A stretch of 64,000 nt of DNA from Neoscytalidium dimidiatum. Taxonomy: Eukaryota > Ascomycota > Dothideomycetes > Botryosphaeriales > Botryosphaeriaceae. Every line of letters begins with the position of its first letter. Within the stretch, counting starts at the first letter, position 1. The position numbers were made by a program, and so were the translations under genes. Positions 21,158 through 33,159 of this stretch are shown here, piece by piece. The notes below the pieces were generated by a model, which was given only the letters and a program-made list of their open reading frames with translations, was not told the origin of the DNA and searched no databases. Where the stretch lies: assembly GCA_037367355.1 (NCBI GenBank), contig CM074706.1:1488001-1552000 (forward strand), written 5' to 3'.

Positions 21158-23362
21158 ATGACGCGCTACTATCCGCTTTACATCCGTCGCTCGGATGGTA
21201 AGCTGGAGACGGTGCATGGCAAGAAGAAGGAGAAGAACGAACCCACGCCCGAACAGCTGAACGACACGCCCGACTCCAACGGCGTGAGCGACTACTACCG
21301 TCCCATTGCCGAAGATGAGCCCAAACACCTGGACTGGCGCCGCAAGCTCGGCGGTATGCTGATGCGCGAGCTCGCCGGTCCTGGTTCTGAGCATCAGCGT
21401 GAGTCTCCTGCCCGCCCCTTCTTGGCTTTGCTAATCCGCGCAGATAAGGCATGCATGCTGGCCGCCCTCCCTGAGAACTATCGACTCTTCGAGCACATCA
21501 AGTCGCGCGCCCACGATGGCGACCCCCAGGCCCGTAAAGCCTCCAAGAATCACGCTGGTGGTGGTCACGATCGTCAGGATGCATATCTATACGGTCACCC
21601 AATGGGTCGCAAGAAGCGGTACAGGAGCCCTGCCGACTTCTTCCCCCATCTGCTGTGGCTTGCGACCGACAAGGATGGGGACCAAAATAATTGCAGCTGC
21701 AAGGTTTGCTGCCCGGAGGAGGTGCAGGAAGAAAAGGCCGCCGTCAAGAAGGAGGCCCCAGTGCAGCCATCTTCCACGCAAGCCGCACAGCCTGGGATCG
21801 GTAGAGACCCATACGTTGCCATCCCGCGGCCCTCAAGTAGTCAGGGAAACACTCCGAAGACTCAGCCTGCCCAGCCCGCTCAGCCTGCCCAGCCAGCCCA
21901 GCAAGCTCAAACGGCGCAGCCTCCACAGCCTCCACCGCAAAACACTCAGTCTGTGCCAATGAACCGCACGGCCTCTAATTCTGCCCTAGCACAAACGCCC
22001 CAAGTTCAATCTCAGCAGACGCAGCCTTCTCCGTCCCTGCGCAATGCCACACCGCAGAACGTTCCTCGCAATCAACCTCCAGCTGGACCCTCCAACATCC
22101 CGCGGTTGGCTTTACCTGATCATCAGCTTGATACCCAATACCACACTCTCCTCTTCCGTCCTGGTGAAATTGTCTGGGTCAACCGTGGTGAGGCATGGGG
22201 CTTGGGAGTACTAATACGTCGGTACCTTACGAAAACCGGTAACAACCAAATCGATCGCCATTACGTTGTGCAGCCGCTTTCGCATCCACACGACTTCCAA
22301 ACGCCGGTACATATCTCTTCCGAGACTCTGCTGCGCCCCTGGCTCGCATGGAGCCCGCCGCCTCTTACCTTCGCGCAGCTCGAGAATCGCCGAGACGTCA
22401 CCTACGACAGCGTTGATTGGCAAGCCATTGCCAGCGGACAGTTCGGACATGGGAACCCCGAAGTCGATGCTAGCATTCTCGCCGCCAAGGCTGTGGATAA
22501 CACGTACACTCCTTTCAAACTGCTCAACTCGCGGCCGGGCCCGGGTGTGGAAGAGAGGCATTGGGCTGGCATTTTCCTCGGCGCGGAGAAGGTTTGGGTG
22601 GGCGAGCCGATACGGGTTCAGATCGATGTGCCGAACGTCAATGTTCCCGTTCTCATCATCGTCGACATCGTGGAGCGCGTTCAGCAAGGTCACTCAACCA
22701 TCACTATTCTCGGTGACCTCTACAGTTTTGTGGCCGCGCCCCACGGCACCCCCCTTCCGCCAGTGGACCATCTTCCGCCTCGTATGATTGTCGATCTTCG
22801 TTTCCGTAACCAAGTGTCGGCAAAGCTTGGTCGGACTGGTACATGGAAGCTGCTTCGCCCCATGCATGGTGTTCCCATTGAGCAAGTCAAGGGCCGTTGG
22901 TATGAAAGTAGCGTACTTTTACCAATTGTTCTTGGTGACAAGGACTATGAGAACATTATTCGTTCGGGCAACGTCGATGATGCATCGCACTGGCTCAACT
23001 CACGCAACGACAGCAATAAGCCTGCTGACGCCAAGGCTTCCGTCACCGCTCCCGGCACTCGCCAGAACCAGCGCCGCGACGCTCTCGGCAGAGCTGTCCC
23101 TAACAACTTACAAATCTCGGACAGTCTGGAACCACCTGCCCCGGAAGAGTTGCAGGCTCTCCTCGGACCCGCACAACCGCAGCAGGCTACCGACCCAGCG
23201 CTCATGGTTGATGCCACTGGTTTTGGCGGCATGAGTGGTGTTGCAGATGTCGTTGGAGACTTCATGAACCTGGATGGCGATTTCATCGCAGGTGGTTCAG
23301 GCGGTTCACAGGGACCGCCGCAAGGAGGAGCCGGCAGTGGAAATTGGGGCATGGCGCCGTAG
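21158..23362 (+). CDS. clr2: Clr2-like transcriptional silencing protein
   Basis: Homologue of fission yeast cryptic loci regulator 2, a subunit of the SHREC heterochromatin-silencing complex; nuclear. Two exons, 21158-21398 and 21444-23362, give 719 residues. The 45-bp intron (GTGAGT, CTAAT branch site, CAG) is a multiple of three without stops. The Clr2 N-terminal domain is seen as LDWRRKLGGMLMRELAG, then CMLAALPENYRLFEHIKSR, YLYGHPMGRKKRYRSPADFF and the CSCKVC cysteines. Residues about 190-310 are a Q/P/A-rich linker with PAQ repeats. The Clr2 C-terminal domain begins near FRPGEIVWVNRGEAWGLGVL, a BAH/SH3-like barrel region. The C-terminus is Gly-rich. Family assignment comes from recognising these blocks; a profile search would confirm it. 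Confidence 0.85.
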   Translation: MTRYYPLYIRRSDGKLETVHGKKKEKNEPTPEQLNDTPDSNGVSDYYRPIAEDEPKHLDWRRKLGGMLMRELAGPGSEHQRESPARPFLALLIRADKACMLAALPENYRLFEHIKSRAHDGDPQARKASKNHAGGGHDRQDAYLYGHPMGRKKRYRSPADFFPHLLWLATDKDGDQNNCSCKVCCPEEVQEEKAAVKKEAPVQPSSTQAAQPGIGRDPYVAIPRPSSSQGNTPKTQPAQPAQPAQPAQQAQTAQPPQPPPQNTQSVPMNRTASNSALAQTPQVQSQQTQPSPSLRNATPQNVPRNQPPAGPSNIPRLALPDHQLDTQYHTLLFRPGEIVWVNRGEAWGLGVLIRRYLTKTGNNQIDRHYVVQPLSHPHDFQTPVHISSETLLRPWLAWSPPPLTFAQLENRRDVTYDSVDWQAIASGQFGHGNPEVDASILAAKAVDNTYTPFKLLNSRPGPGVEERHWAGIFLGAEKVWVGEPIRVQIDVPNVNVPVLIIVDIVERVQQGHSTITILGDLYSFVAAPHGTPLPPVDHLPPRMIVDLRFRNQVSAKLGRTGTWKLLRPMHGVPIEQVKGRWYESSVLLPIVLGDKDYENIIRSGNVDDASHWLNSRNDSNKPADAKASVTAPGTRQNQRRDALGRAVPNNLQISDSLEPPAPEELQALLGPAQPQQATDPALMVDATGFGGMSGVADVVGDFMNLDGDFIAGGSGGSQGPPQGGAGSGNWGMAP

Positions 23363-24084
23363 TAGAAGAGGCGAAATGGCAATACGTTTAGGAGGTGATT
23401 ATACCCAGGCGTTGCAATATTGACGGCTTATTACGGTTCTTACATCGGTATGGAGGGTGATAGAATGCGCCAATGCATTTTGTGGTGTTTTGGTAGGTAG
23501 GTTCGGATGTAGAGACGGTGGTGCAAGAGTGGGGCGGAGTAGAATGCGAGGTCATTTATTGGCGTTCAATTGCTTCATGACGTCGAACTCGCCTGCTGTT
23601 TCCTCACATCCAGCTGAAATTGGGAATCCGAGTGATGTACTCACCAACTCGACCTCGCTATAGAGGGCATGTTCCACGCCGGAAAACTTTCCCTGTATCT
23701 TTGCCGACGGCTCCAGAAGAGCAGCTTTCCCGAAGAGGAAATTTGACATGACGCCCTGCCGGCATCCCCAGTCATCTAGGGCAGGTCCTATAGCGCCATA
23801 CAACAATGACGACACCTCATCAGACTTACTCTAGAGCAGCGTGGCAAGCTAATACGCATTTCCACCTCATAATTTCACACCGAAGTACGGTACCTCTGAC
23901 CCTCGGCAGACCTTCCCTCCGCTTCGACTCGTTTTCCATGCCGGACAGCAAGGGCCCAGAACACCAGCACACCCCATCCCTCTCCATCACGAGCCAGTCA
24001 CTCCTTCTACGTATATATAACCCAACACACTATCCCTCATCCAAACCCCCCCTGAATCCTCCATCCCAAACATCCGCGTAAAAA
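23363..24084. other. intergenic with SDR promoter
   Basis: 3' side of the Clr2 gene and promoter of the SDR gene. No gene is seen. The last 75 bp carry a TATA element. Confidence 0.5.
24012..24020 (+). promoter_or_regulatory. TATA box of the SDR gene
   Basis: TATATATAA lies 65-73 bp before the ATG at 24085, followed by a C-rich leader, a usual fungal core promoter arrangement. Confidence 0.5.
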
Positions 24085-25118
<1,034 letters not shown>

Positions 25119-25778
25119 TGCATATACTGTACTGATAACATCTTCTTCATGCACGAGAACAAAAAGGCCGTGAGTAAGATAATGTTCAGAATGATACCTT
25201 AGCTACCGCCTGATTTCCTGTGGAAACATTTGATCTGCACTTTCGTTGTCTTTCCTCGGCATAAGCTCATTACTTCTTTTCTTGTCTCCCAGTGAATTAT
25301 ACCAAGTCTCAGTCATTCTTGCCAGCATTTATGCTTTGATAGTCTTAGAATGGTCAGCTTCACGAGCACTTTGTGTACTTCTCTTTGGCCTATCATCCAA
25401 AATGGCAAGAAACCCACTACGTGAGTCAACAGGCGTTGTTTCCATAAGCGGGAGCTTTAGGCAACCAAAACCAAGGCTCTTATTTCTGGGCTCAACGAAG
25501 TCTAGGACCCAGCCATGCAGGCCACTGCCTCTCTTCTGGAGCGGTCCGAAATTGTGGATCAAAAATTTCTGCATGTGAATTGCGTTTCTCGCCGCCCATT
25601 CACACAGACAATCCGCCAGTTGAGTTACTGCCGCATTCAATGCATGGCAGACTGCCCAAATAAACAAGCCCAGAGATCACCACAGTTCCTCCACCCGTAT
25701 ATATTCGGCCTCCGCTCATTCGACGACAAATAATATTTCACCGGGATCCCAGGCCCTATCTCAGCCGCCTCGACCATC
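25119..25778. other. intergenic
   Basis: No gene is recognised. TATATATT at 25699-25706 lies about 72 bp before the ATG at 25779 and may be the TATA box of the following gene. Confidence 0.45.
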
Positions 25779-26963
25779 ATGTCACCCGAGCCCATGGACA
25801 CCAGCGAGCCTCCAGCGAGCCCTTCGCCAGAAGCTCAAAGATCTACCCCCCATCGGACCTCCTCTACCATGACGAGCTACCATACCACAACGGAAGATAC
25901 AATGGACACTAGCGACGGCGACACATGCCCAAAAAATGGCCCACACGCCTCCATCAACACCGCTATCGCCTCCACGTCCACAAACCCAAGTAGCAGCAAC
26001 GCCGACAGCAGCGGAAGTACCACGCCCACCAATACCCCCGCCACGAACGCGCCAAAGCCCGCGCTCACACCAACCGCGCAGGCGAAGACAGCACTTCCTC
26101 TCATCACCACCACAACAGCCAGCAAAAGCAACAACCAACCTCCCGGCCCCACCACCACCACCACCCCCGGCTCAAGACCCTACATCCCGCACTTCCTCTC
26201 CGCCGACGAAGCGCGCCACTCGCTCCACCGCGCCGCCGCGCGCTGGCGCCCGCCCCACCCGGACGCCACGATCCCGCTCACCCCAACCAGCGAGCTGACG
26301 CACGTGCGCGCGGCCGCGCACTACATCGAGCAGTCCCTCGCGCGCGCGCCCGACCTCGCCGCCGGCCGGCGCCCGTCCGCGCAGCGCGTCGAGGCGCGCG
26401 CCTGGCTGCTGCTCGACGCCGCCAAGCGCCTGCACGACGTCGGGTGCCTGGTGCCCGAGGCCGAGGACTACAGCGGCAACGGCGGGGTTGACGACAGGCG
26501 GCTGGCGTTCGGGGAGCGCTGGATCGAGGTGTGTCGCCTCGTCAAGAAGTGGGACCGCGCGGCGCAGGTGGCGGTCGAGGGCGAGGAGCGCATGCTGGAC
26601 GTGTTCGCCGCCGCGCCCAGGGGGGTGGCGGGTAGGGTTGAGGCGGAGGAGAGGAAGAGGGAGGAGCAGTTCATGATCAGGGCGCAGCAGGCCCAGGTGC
26701 TGAGGAGGCAGCAAGGGCGTGGTCGGCTGGCGGCGGCGTCGTCGTCGTCGTCGTCGTCGTCGTCGCAGCTGGCTCAGCAGCAGCAGCAGCAGCAGGCCCA
26801 TAGGTTCAGGCAGATTGCGGCGGCACCTCTGCGCCTGGCGCCGCCGGGTCCGGGGCTTCAGGGTATGGCGCGGGATGGTCAGGTTCAGCAGAGCCAGCAG
26901 GTTCAACAAGTGCCGGGCCAGCAACAGAGCAAGCACGCGGGACAGGCTCAGCAACAGGGTTAA
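25779..26963 (+). CDS. low-complexity hypothetical protein with poly-Ser and poly-Gln tracts
   Basis: I do not recognise a family. One exon, 394 residues. Residues 1-125 are Ser/Thr/Pro-rich and disordered. A more ordered block runs from about 128 (YIPHFLSADEARHSLH) to 270 and looks alpha-helical: RVEARAWLLLDAAKRLHDVG, ERWIEVCRLVKKWDRAAQVA. A Glu/Arg-rich helix follows, then nine serines from a TCG repeat, then a Gln-rich tail (QLAQQQQQQQ, later QQVQQVPGQQQ). Third-position GC is very high in the ordered block, supporting real coding. Glutamine-rich tails occur in fungal transcription co-factors, but no DNA-binding domain is visible and no function is proposed. Confidence 0.6.
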   Translation: MSPEPMDTSEPPASPSPEAQRSTPHRTSSTMTSYHTTTEDTMDTSDGDTCPKNGPHASINTAIASTSTNPSSSNADSSGSTTPTNTPATNAPKPALTPTAQAKTALPLITTTTASKSNNQPPGPTTTTTPGSRPYIPHFLSADEARHSLHRAAARWRPPHPDATIPLTPTSELTHVRAAAHYIEQSLARAPDLAAGRRPSAQRVEARAWLLLDAAKRLHDVGCLVPEAEDYSGNGGVDDRRLAFGERWIEVCRLVKKWDRAAQVAVEGEERMLDVFAAAPRGVAGRVEAEERKREEQFMIRAQQAQVLRRQQGRGRLAAASSSSSSSSSQLAQQQQQQQAHRFRQIAAAPLRLAPPGPGLQGMARDGQVQQSQQVQQVPGQQQSKHAGQAQQQG

Positions 26964-27514
26964 GCTTCTCAAGAATGCAGAATATGCGTGGGCCGTTATG
27001 GAGGGAAGGTCATGAAATCGGAGAGCTGGGAAGGGATTAAAGACAAAAAAAAGTTGATATGGGCTTGCTGAAAGGACGAGAGCAATCTTGAGTCCTGGTG
27101 GATTTGACTTGATGGATTTGCTCCTCATGGAGAGGCCGATGTTCGATGAAGTTGCTAAATTCAGTATAAGTTGCTGTAAAACGGAAGAGATAGTCTAAGT
27201 AGACCACAAATGACAAAAACTTCTAAAGCTGTGTCTTTCTGTCAACTGTCCTTCTTTACTTCTTCCCTACATTCGCTACCTCGATTGTTGCGGAGATATC
27301 TCTGAAGCCTAGTAGCTTATGGCAACGACAGGAAAAGCCGGGATCTCTGTAGTTACAGAGTGTAATGCCGCTCTCCGGCGGGAAGTACTCGGACTTGCAG
27401 CCTTTGTCTTTTTCCACAATCATAGATAACCGGGCATTGATAATTCCGCAAATTCATACTCATTTAAATGCCATGGAAGCCAGTGCTTAATACGTACTAT
27501 ATTCTCTGCCGCTT
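26964..27514. other. intergenic, convergent gene ends
   Basis: Lies between the 3' ends of the low-complexity gene and the flavin monooxygenase. Nothing recognised. Confidence 0.5.
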
Positions 27515-29321
27515 TTAGCCCCTCAACGACTTCGGTGCCACCTCTCTCAGCAACCCCACGCCACCAGCCAGAGCACTCCTTAAACCCACAACCACCCTCT
27601 CCGCGTATCCCATCTCCAGTATCTTCCGCCCGCCCATAATCAGCCCCACGAGTACCAACAGCGCAAGGCCCCTAGGCCACATGCCCCTCCCCCTTCCTCG
27701 CTCCTTCTCCACCGCCGCCTTCGACCGCGTGTACACCAGGTCCTTCCACCTAGGCCACACGCTCCGCCACCAGAACGCGACCTGCCAGTCCGGCCACATC
27801 ATGGTATTTTTCCCCGTCCGCTCGTCGACGCCCCAGCTCGAGCAGCCCGTCGCCCACACCAAACCCCGCGTCTTCCTCGCCACCCACTCGACGTCCTTGA
27901 TCTCGGCCTCCCTCCTCACATCCACGACGTCCGGCAGGGCGCCCGAGCCGAGCAAGCCCCTCCACGAGAGCGCGCGCGGATGCAGCGCCTCGAGGATGGG
28001 CGCGACGAGCTTGAGGATGTATGCGATCTGGCACTCGGTGGTGAACAGGACGGACAGGTGGCCGGACACGGTGTTCGGCCCCATGAGGACGAAGAAGTTG
28101 GGGAAGCCGGCGAGCTGGGTGCCGAAGTAGGCGCAGGGGCTGCCGTCGTTGAGGGCGCGCCAGTGGTCCTCGAGCGCCCGGCCGTCGCCGCCGACGATGC
28201 GCATCGGGAAGAGCGGCTGCTGCGTCTTGAAGCCCGTGGCCAGGACGATGGCGTCGGCCGGGATGGACTGCCCGGAGGCGGTCTCGACGCCGCGCGGCGT
28301 GATGCGGGCGACGGGGTCCGAGTGGACGAGCGTGACGTTCGGGCGGTGCAGGCATGCCAGGTAGTCCGTGTCGAGCACCTTGCGCTTGCAGCCGAGCACG
28401 GTTTTGGGGACCAACGCGTCGGCGTATTCGGGCGGCGCGTGGGAGCGGATGTACTCCGTCTGCTCGCGAGTGGCAGCATCGCGGGCACGCGCGCCTCGCG
28501 TCACGTAGAAGGTCGAGAACTGGGATTCCTTCTCGAGGAAGAGCAGCCAACGGTAGGCGCGCATGAGCCCGGGGACATAGCGCAGGAGGGCCTTGAAGGC
28601 GGGTGTATATGGTGGATTTGGACGCGGTGCAAGCCAGTGCGGCTGCCGGCTGAATTGCGTAAGGTGTGCGGCAGTTTCGCTGAGGATAGGCGCGAACTGT
28701 GTGGCGGAACAGCCGTTACCGATGACGACGATGCGCTTGGAGGTTGGATCGAAGGTGTGGTCCCAGCGCGCGGAGTGGAAAAGGGGACCTTGGAAAGTGG
28801 AAGCGCCAGGGATGGTGCAGTCCTGTGGGACAGAGAGAGAGCCCACAGCTGATATGAGAATTTTGGTGCGTAGAGTTTTAGTCTCTTTAGTTTGCTGATT
28901 GTGCACGGTGACGAGCCAAGTGCCAGTAGTAGCATCCCAAGTTGCGGTCTCCACGGTAGTGTTGAGGCGCGCGTGCGGCAGGAGGTTGTATTGTTTCACC
29001 AGATCGACAAAGTATTGGTGGATTTCTGGTTGAAGGGCATATGTACGGGACCAGTTTGGATTGAGGGCGAAGGAAAAGGAGTAGAAGTGGGAAGGGACCT
29101 GGGTTCAATCGCATCAGCAACATGTTTACATCGAGCAGGAATAGTGCACTCACATCGCATCCGCAGCCTGGATAAGTGTTGGCATACCATGTTCCACCCA
29201 CGTTGTCAGCCTTTTCGATGATTGTAAAGTTCCGGTAGCCGAACTTGCGGATCAATTGAATAGCCATACCCAGCCCAGATGGGCCGCCACCGATAATGAG
29301 AATGTCCGTGTCCAAACACAT
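27515..29321 (-). CDS. flavin-containing monooxygenase, Baeyer-Villiger type
   Basis: FAD/NADPH-dependent monooxygenase predicted to oxygenate ketones, or N/S centres. Two exons, 29321-29154 and 29098-27515, give 583 residues. The FAD site is [10 protein letters not shown] (residues about 8-17). [21 protein letters not shown] forms across the 55-bp intron. The Baeyer-Villiger fingerprint appears as [13 protein letters not shown] (FxGxxxHxxxW). The NADPH Rossmann loop is [11 protein letters not shown], and ATGFKTQ is the second FAD-contact motif. A hydrophobic segment near the C-terminus ([15 protein letters not shown]) looks like a membrane anchor, which is less usual for this family. The start was set at the ATG of [18 protein letters not shown] box lies upstream. 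The substrate is unknown. Confidence 0.9.
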
Positions 29322-29391
29322 GTTGAGAATGCCGTCTGAAGGTGTTTCCGTTGTATCGAGCAAGGTTGAGGAAAGCGTGGATACACCAATG

Positions 29392-29400
29392 CTTTTATAA
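29392..29400 (-). promoter_or_regulatory. TATA box of the flavin monooxygenase gene
   Basis: Read on the minus strand, TTATAAAAG lies 71-79 bp before the ATG at 29321, a good distance for a core promoter element. Confidence 0.5.
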
Positions 29401-29679
29401 CCGAGTCGGGAATGTTGGAGCGCCGTTTGCCCGCTGCAGTTGCAATTGAAGCAGTCCCGCTCGGAATGCCTGTTTTCGTTCACTTGAAGTTCGGGAGAAA
29501 GGTACCCGGAGGCGGGCAAGAGAGGCGAAGCTGTGGGGAAGTCGTGGCAGGTTTGCCGACTATTCTGACGTTTCGCACATCCGATTGGTCGGGGTGGGGA
29601 AGGTTCAGTTTTGTTAACGCGGGGAAGGAAATCCGGGGCGCGGGGCTTCCTGTTTCTGGAGAGGATCCCGCTGACCGTC

Positions 29680-30336
29680 TTACTGAGCCTTTTGTTGGGA
29701 TGAGTCGTTGCTCTGAGGATGGGAAGCCGACCGTGGACGCGAGTCGGAATCTGGCTGGGCTGGCAGGCCGTGGAAGCTTGGGGGCCAGTAGTAGCCACTC
29801 CCGTCAGGGATTTTGAGCCCCTGCAAAGGCACTGGCTTCGGCGCACGTCCGTGACCCGAAACGTCCAGCCCAACCGTTGCTGTTTCGGTATCAGGAGCAC
29901 TTGCTGCGGGAGCCATCTGATGAAATTGCCGGGAAAAGGGTGATGCTGAAGCTGCGGCAGAGGCTGAGGCGGCAGATGGCGCCGCCAGGAGAGTGACAGG
30001 ACGGACGGAGATCGGGAGACCTGGAGGCGGTTGGAGATTTAGTGGAAGTGTAGCGGTCGTGATGATCATGGAAGGAGAAGCGGCTGTGCAAGACATGATA
30101 AGAGGAATAGTGGGTCCTAAGGAAGGAGCCTTCGGCCCAGTAGCAGGACTCGGAAGTATAATTGAAGTAGGCGCTGCCGACGGAGGCACGACTGAGGATG
30201 CTCCCGATTGAGAAGTCGCCATATGGAATGTCCCCTTATGAGGAACTATAGTATGAGGAGGTGCTGCAGAGGTAGTGTGATAGTTTCCGTGTCTTAGATT
30301 AGGCGTGTAAACCCCCCGCTTAGCCGGCCTTGGCAT
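29680..30336 (-). CDS. doubtful Pro/Ser/Ala-rich hypothetical protein
   Basis: An ATG-initiated open frame of 218 residues, rich in Pro, Ser and Ala throughout, with a short less repetitive stretch [17 protein letters not shown]. No domain, signal peptide or membrane helix is evident. It lies between the monooxygenase and the tandem paralogues, on their strand. It could be a real disordered protein, a terminal exon of something else, or a chance frame. No relation to the tandem family modules was found by eye. Confidence 0.3.
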   Translation of the reverse strand: MPRPAKRGVYTPNLRHGNYHTTSAAPPHTIVPHKGTFHMATSQSGASSVVPPSAAPTSIILPSPATGPKAPSLGPTIPLIMSCTAASPSMIITTATLPLNLQPPPGLPISVRPVTLLAAPSAASASAAASASPFSRQFHQMAPAASAPDTETATVGLDVSGHGRAPKPVPLQGLKIPDGSGYYWPPSFHGLPAQPDSDSRPRSASHPQSNDSSQQKAQ

Positions 30337-30583
30337 CGATGTGAATCCAGTGCCAGGAGTTCTCTCTACAGGTTACGTAGAACAGCGAATTAGCTATGCT
30401 GAGGTCAGCTTCGGACAACCTCACCACGAGTGGAGTGTAAATTTCCAGCAATTCAAGTGATATTTGCCGTCGAGTGACGGTATCAACTACCTAAGAGTTG
30501 GCCTAATCGGTGCAAGGGTTCCACCATTAGCTATCTATGCTCATGTTCGGCTAGTGATGCTATGACTTCATCTCAGTAAGTTC

Positions 30584-32378
30584 TCACTCAGTAATTTCCT
30601 TACGACGCCGCTCTCCCTTGCCGGAAGCAGCCGCTCCTCCGTCGTGGTTATCAACCCCGTCGCTCTGATCCTGAAGCTTTCTCTTTCGTCCACGCTCTTC
30701 AGTTCCGGCAGAGGCTCCAGCATCATCTTTACCGCCGTCAGGACCACCAGCCTGCTCACTAATCTTGGCAGCTTTAATAGCCTCTTCCTTCTGGCGCTTC
30801 TGCTCAGTAATCCTGCGATGCTGAGCTTTGTTGTGCATGGCCGCGAATGGCTCATAGATTAGATCTGTCATGCGGACCTCCGACTCCTTGGTGCCAGCGA
30901 ACGCAGCTCCGAAGCTCTTCCACATCATCAGAGCAATTCCAGTAGCACCGATGCGTTCGAACACATTGACGTGACCGTCTTTCTTGCCGTACATAACGGC
31001 ACTGAGCAGCCTCTTCAAGCCGGCACGCTTAAACTCCGGCTCCATTGATCCGTCTGTGCGCGGCTTTCGGTAGCCGTGGGTGGCGTCATCGATGTAGCGG
31101 TCCACGAGAAGGTAAGACCAGGCTTGCATGTTCTTGACCTGCTGGCCCCAGTGATGGACTTCCTCGGGGTTTTCTTCGTTGATGTTGCCAATGAAGTGCG
31201 AAAAGTGGTAACTTTTCTCATTTTCCTGGATGTCGGCAGTGCTGACAATGCAGTTGTAGAACCAGTGTGCCAAGACATCCTGGATTTTCTTGACATCATC
31301 CAGCATGGGGTCAGGCTGAAAGTTCAAGGAGTCGCGTTCATTGAGGGACTCGAAATGGGTGCGGGCACTCTGCTGGTCAAGGATCTTCTGCCTATCGTCA
31401 AGCTGATCCCATGGTTGATGAAGACAGGGCAACCTCTTCTCTTCTGGAAGCTCGCTCCACAGGCGGGACGCCGTGTCCTCTTTGTACATGGACTGTCTCT
31501 CTTCCTTCGGAATGCTCTTGGCCTCGTTGACCTTGTTGCCACGACTCCGCTTGACTGCAAGATATGCAAGAGGGCAATAAACGAAGTCGCGCATGTCGTC
31601 TTTGCCGCGCGGTCCAAGGAGGTCGTGCAAGATAGACTTGCGGCACTGTGAAAGGTTATGTACTGTAGATATGTGTTGATGTGATCACGCCTTACCAGCA
31701 AGCTCTTCTTGATTTGTTCGAAGCGTTCATCTACGGCTAGCTTCGGGGAAAGTTTCTTTCCGCGAATGGCCTTCAGCTGGCGAGCATCGGTGGTCTTGAC
31801 AAAGCCATTGCGATGACCATCATCCACAACATCCTAGTACGCATTATCGGCGTTCCAAAAGCGGAAGGATGAAGACTACGTACCATGATCTCGAAGTAAA
31901 GAGCGGTGAGCGTCTTCGTCTTGTAGTGATGCTCATCGTATTTCCTGTGCTTGGGATCAAACTTCTTAGTGAGATGCTGAGCTGAGACACTGTTGGGGCT
32001 GTCCTCCATCTCAGAGAGGTTAATGACGGTGTTGTACAGCTCCATGGCATGCTGAACGTCATTTTCGCGGAAACTGGCGTACGTGTCGTCATCGTACGGA
32101 CTGTCGCGCTCCATCATGCTTTCTTGATGCTTCTTGGCGTCCTCCATGGACAAGAGCTTCAGCTCAGAGGGGATTTCGCCCCACTTCGGGTAGCGTGGGG
32201 TGCGGCTGGGGTCAGAAGCTTTGGTTTTCTCGTCCTTAAGCCAGTCAAAGGTCTGGCGGGTGACGCCAAACAAGCTCTCGGCTTCGTCACCGACGTTGAC
32301 TGCCGACGCAAGCGTGATAACACGGACCGTTCGGTCCTGGAAGAGGGCCGTGTACAAAGTGTCAGGCGCATCCGACAT
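30584..32378 (-). CDS. two-module protein of unknown function (tandem paralogue A)
   Basis: I do not recognise a described family. Exons 32378-31884, 31833-31696, 31645-30584 (introns of 50 bp each) give 564 residues. Start is the ATG of MSDAPDTLY; the frame remains open upstream without another ATG. The protein contains two copies of one module: residues about 61-243 (from PRYPKWGEIP, through VVDDGHRNGF, to MRDFVYCPLAYLAVK) and about 272-488 (from RLWSELPEEK, through YIDDATHGY, to MTDLIYEPFAAMHNK). Modules look mainly alpha-helical and charged, without cysteines arranged as zinc ligands and without membrane helices. The C-terminus is Lys/Arg/Glu-rich with RKRK, a likely nuclear signal. It is followed upstream by paralogue B in the same orientation. 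Function unknown. Confidence 0.8.
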
Positions 32379-33159
32379 GTTGGCGGTGGTTGTCAAGGAT
32401 TGTGTGCAGACGGGCGGAAGAACAAGGTGGGCGGTGGCGAGCGGGTGTTTGTGTGGGTGCGCGCGAGGCGAGATTGTTTATGGAAGGCGCGATGCGGCCA
32501 ACCGGGTTGTGCCTTCCTCTTGACCAGGCAACGGCTTCCCTACAGCTCATGTGCCCTCGAAGCAGTCACCCAGGCGTAAACATAAACATACGTTCCTGGT
32601 CAGACGACTGCTTCAACAGCCGGTTCAAGCCTCTTGCTGCGTCACCAAGAATCTCAGAAGCAAGATATATCATAATATCTAAGTAATACCCTCTATTTGC
32701 AGTGTTTAGTTTCTACCTACCCTATGCGGCCCACCTCCGCTAGTAATGATCCTATCTACGCGATCAATTAGTAGAACGCCACCAAGTGTGCCGAACAAAA
32801 ATCACAGTACCCAATTGCTCCCACAGCCCAGCCCATTCCCAAATCCGTCCTTTGCTGAAAGTGCTAATCAAAGTGTTGCAAATCATCTCCCAATACCAAT
32901 TATCCCAAGCCATTAAGCGCCCTCTGCCATCCAGTACGGTTCCTATTTCCTCTGTACTCCTTCTCACAACTCTTCTCCACAATTTCTGCCGCGCACAAAG
33001 TAGAAACTATTCACCCTACGACATTTTCCTCATCAAACAAGGAACATTTGCCGCTTCGTGTCGTCCAGAAGCAGCGGTGCAGACACAATGGCTGCCGTGA
33101 CATTAGCTTGTAGCTACGATTCGCTCCTCATTAACCAGTCCGTTAGAGCTTGGCTGCCC
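32379..33159. other. intergenic between tandem paralogues
   Basis: Promoter side of paralogue A and 3' side of paralogue B. No gene is seen. Confidence 0.5.

Noticed and set aside
26172..27128. 318-codon minus-strand frame under the Ser/Gln-rich gene
   Set aside because: It is an Arg/Leu/Pro-rich shadow of the plus-strand repeats, with no domain.
27750..28852. Large frames on both strands inside the flavin monooxygenase
   Set aside because: Composition is Arg/Ala/Gly-biased without motifs. The monooxygenase frame carries FAD, NADPH and BVMO signatures.
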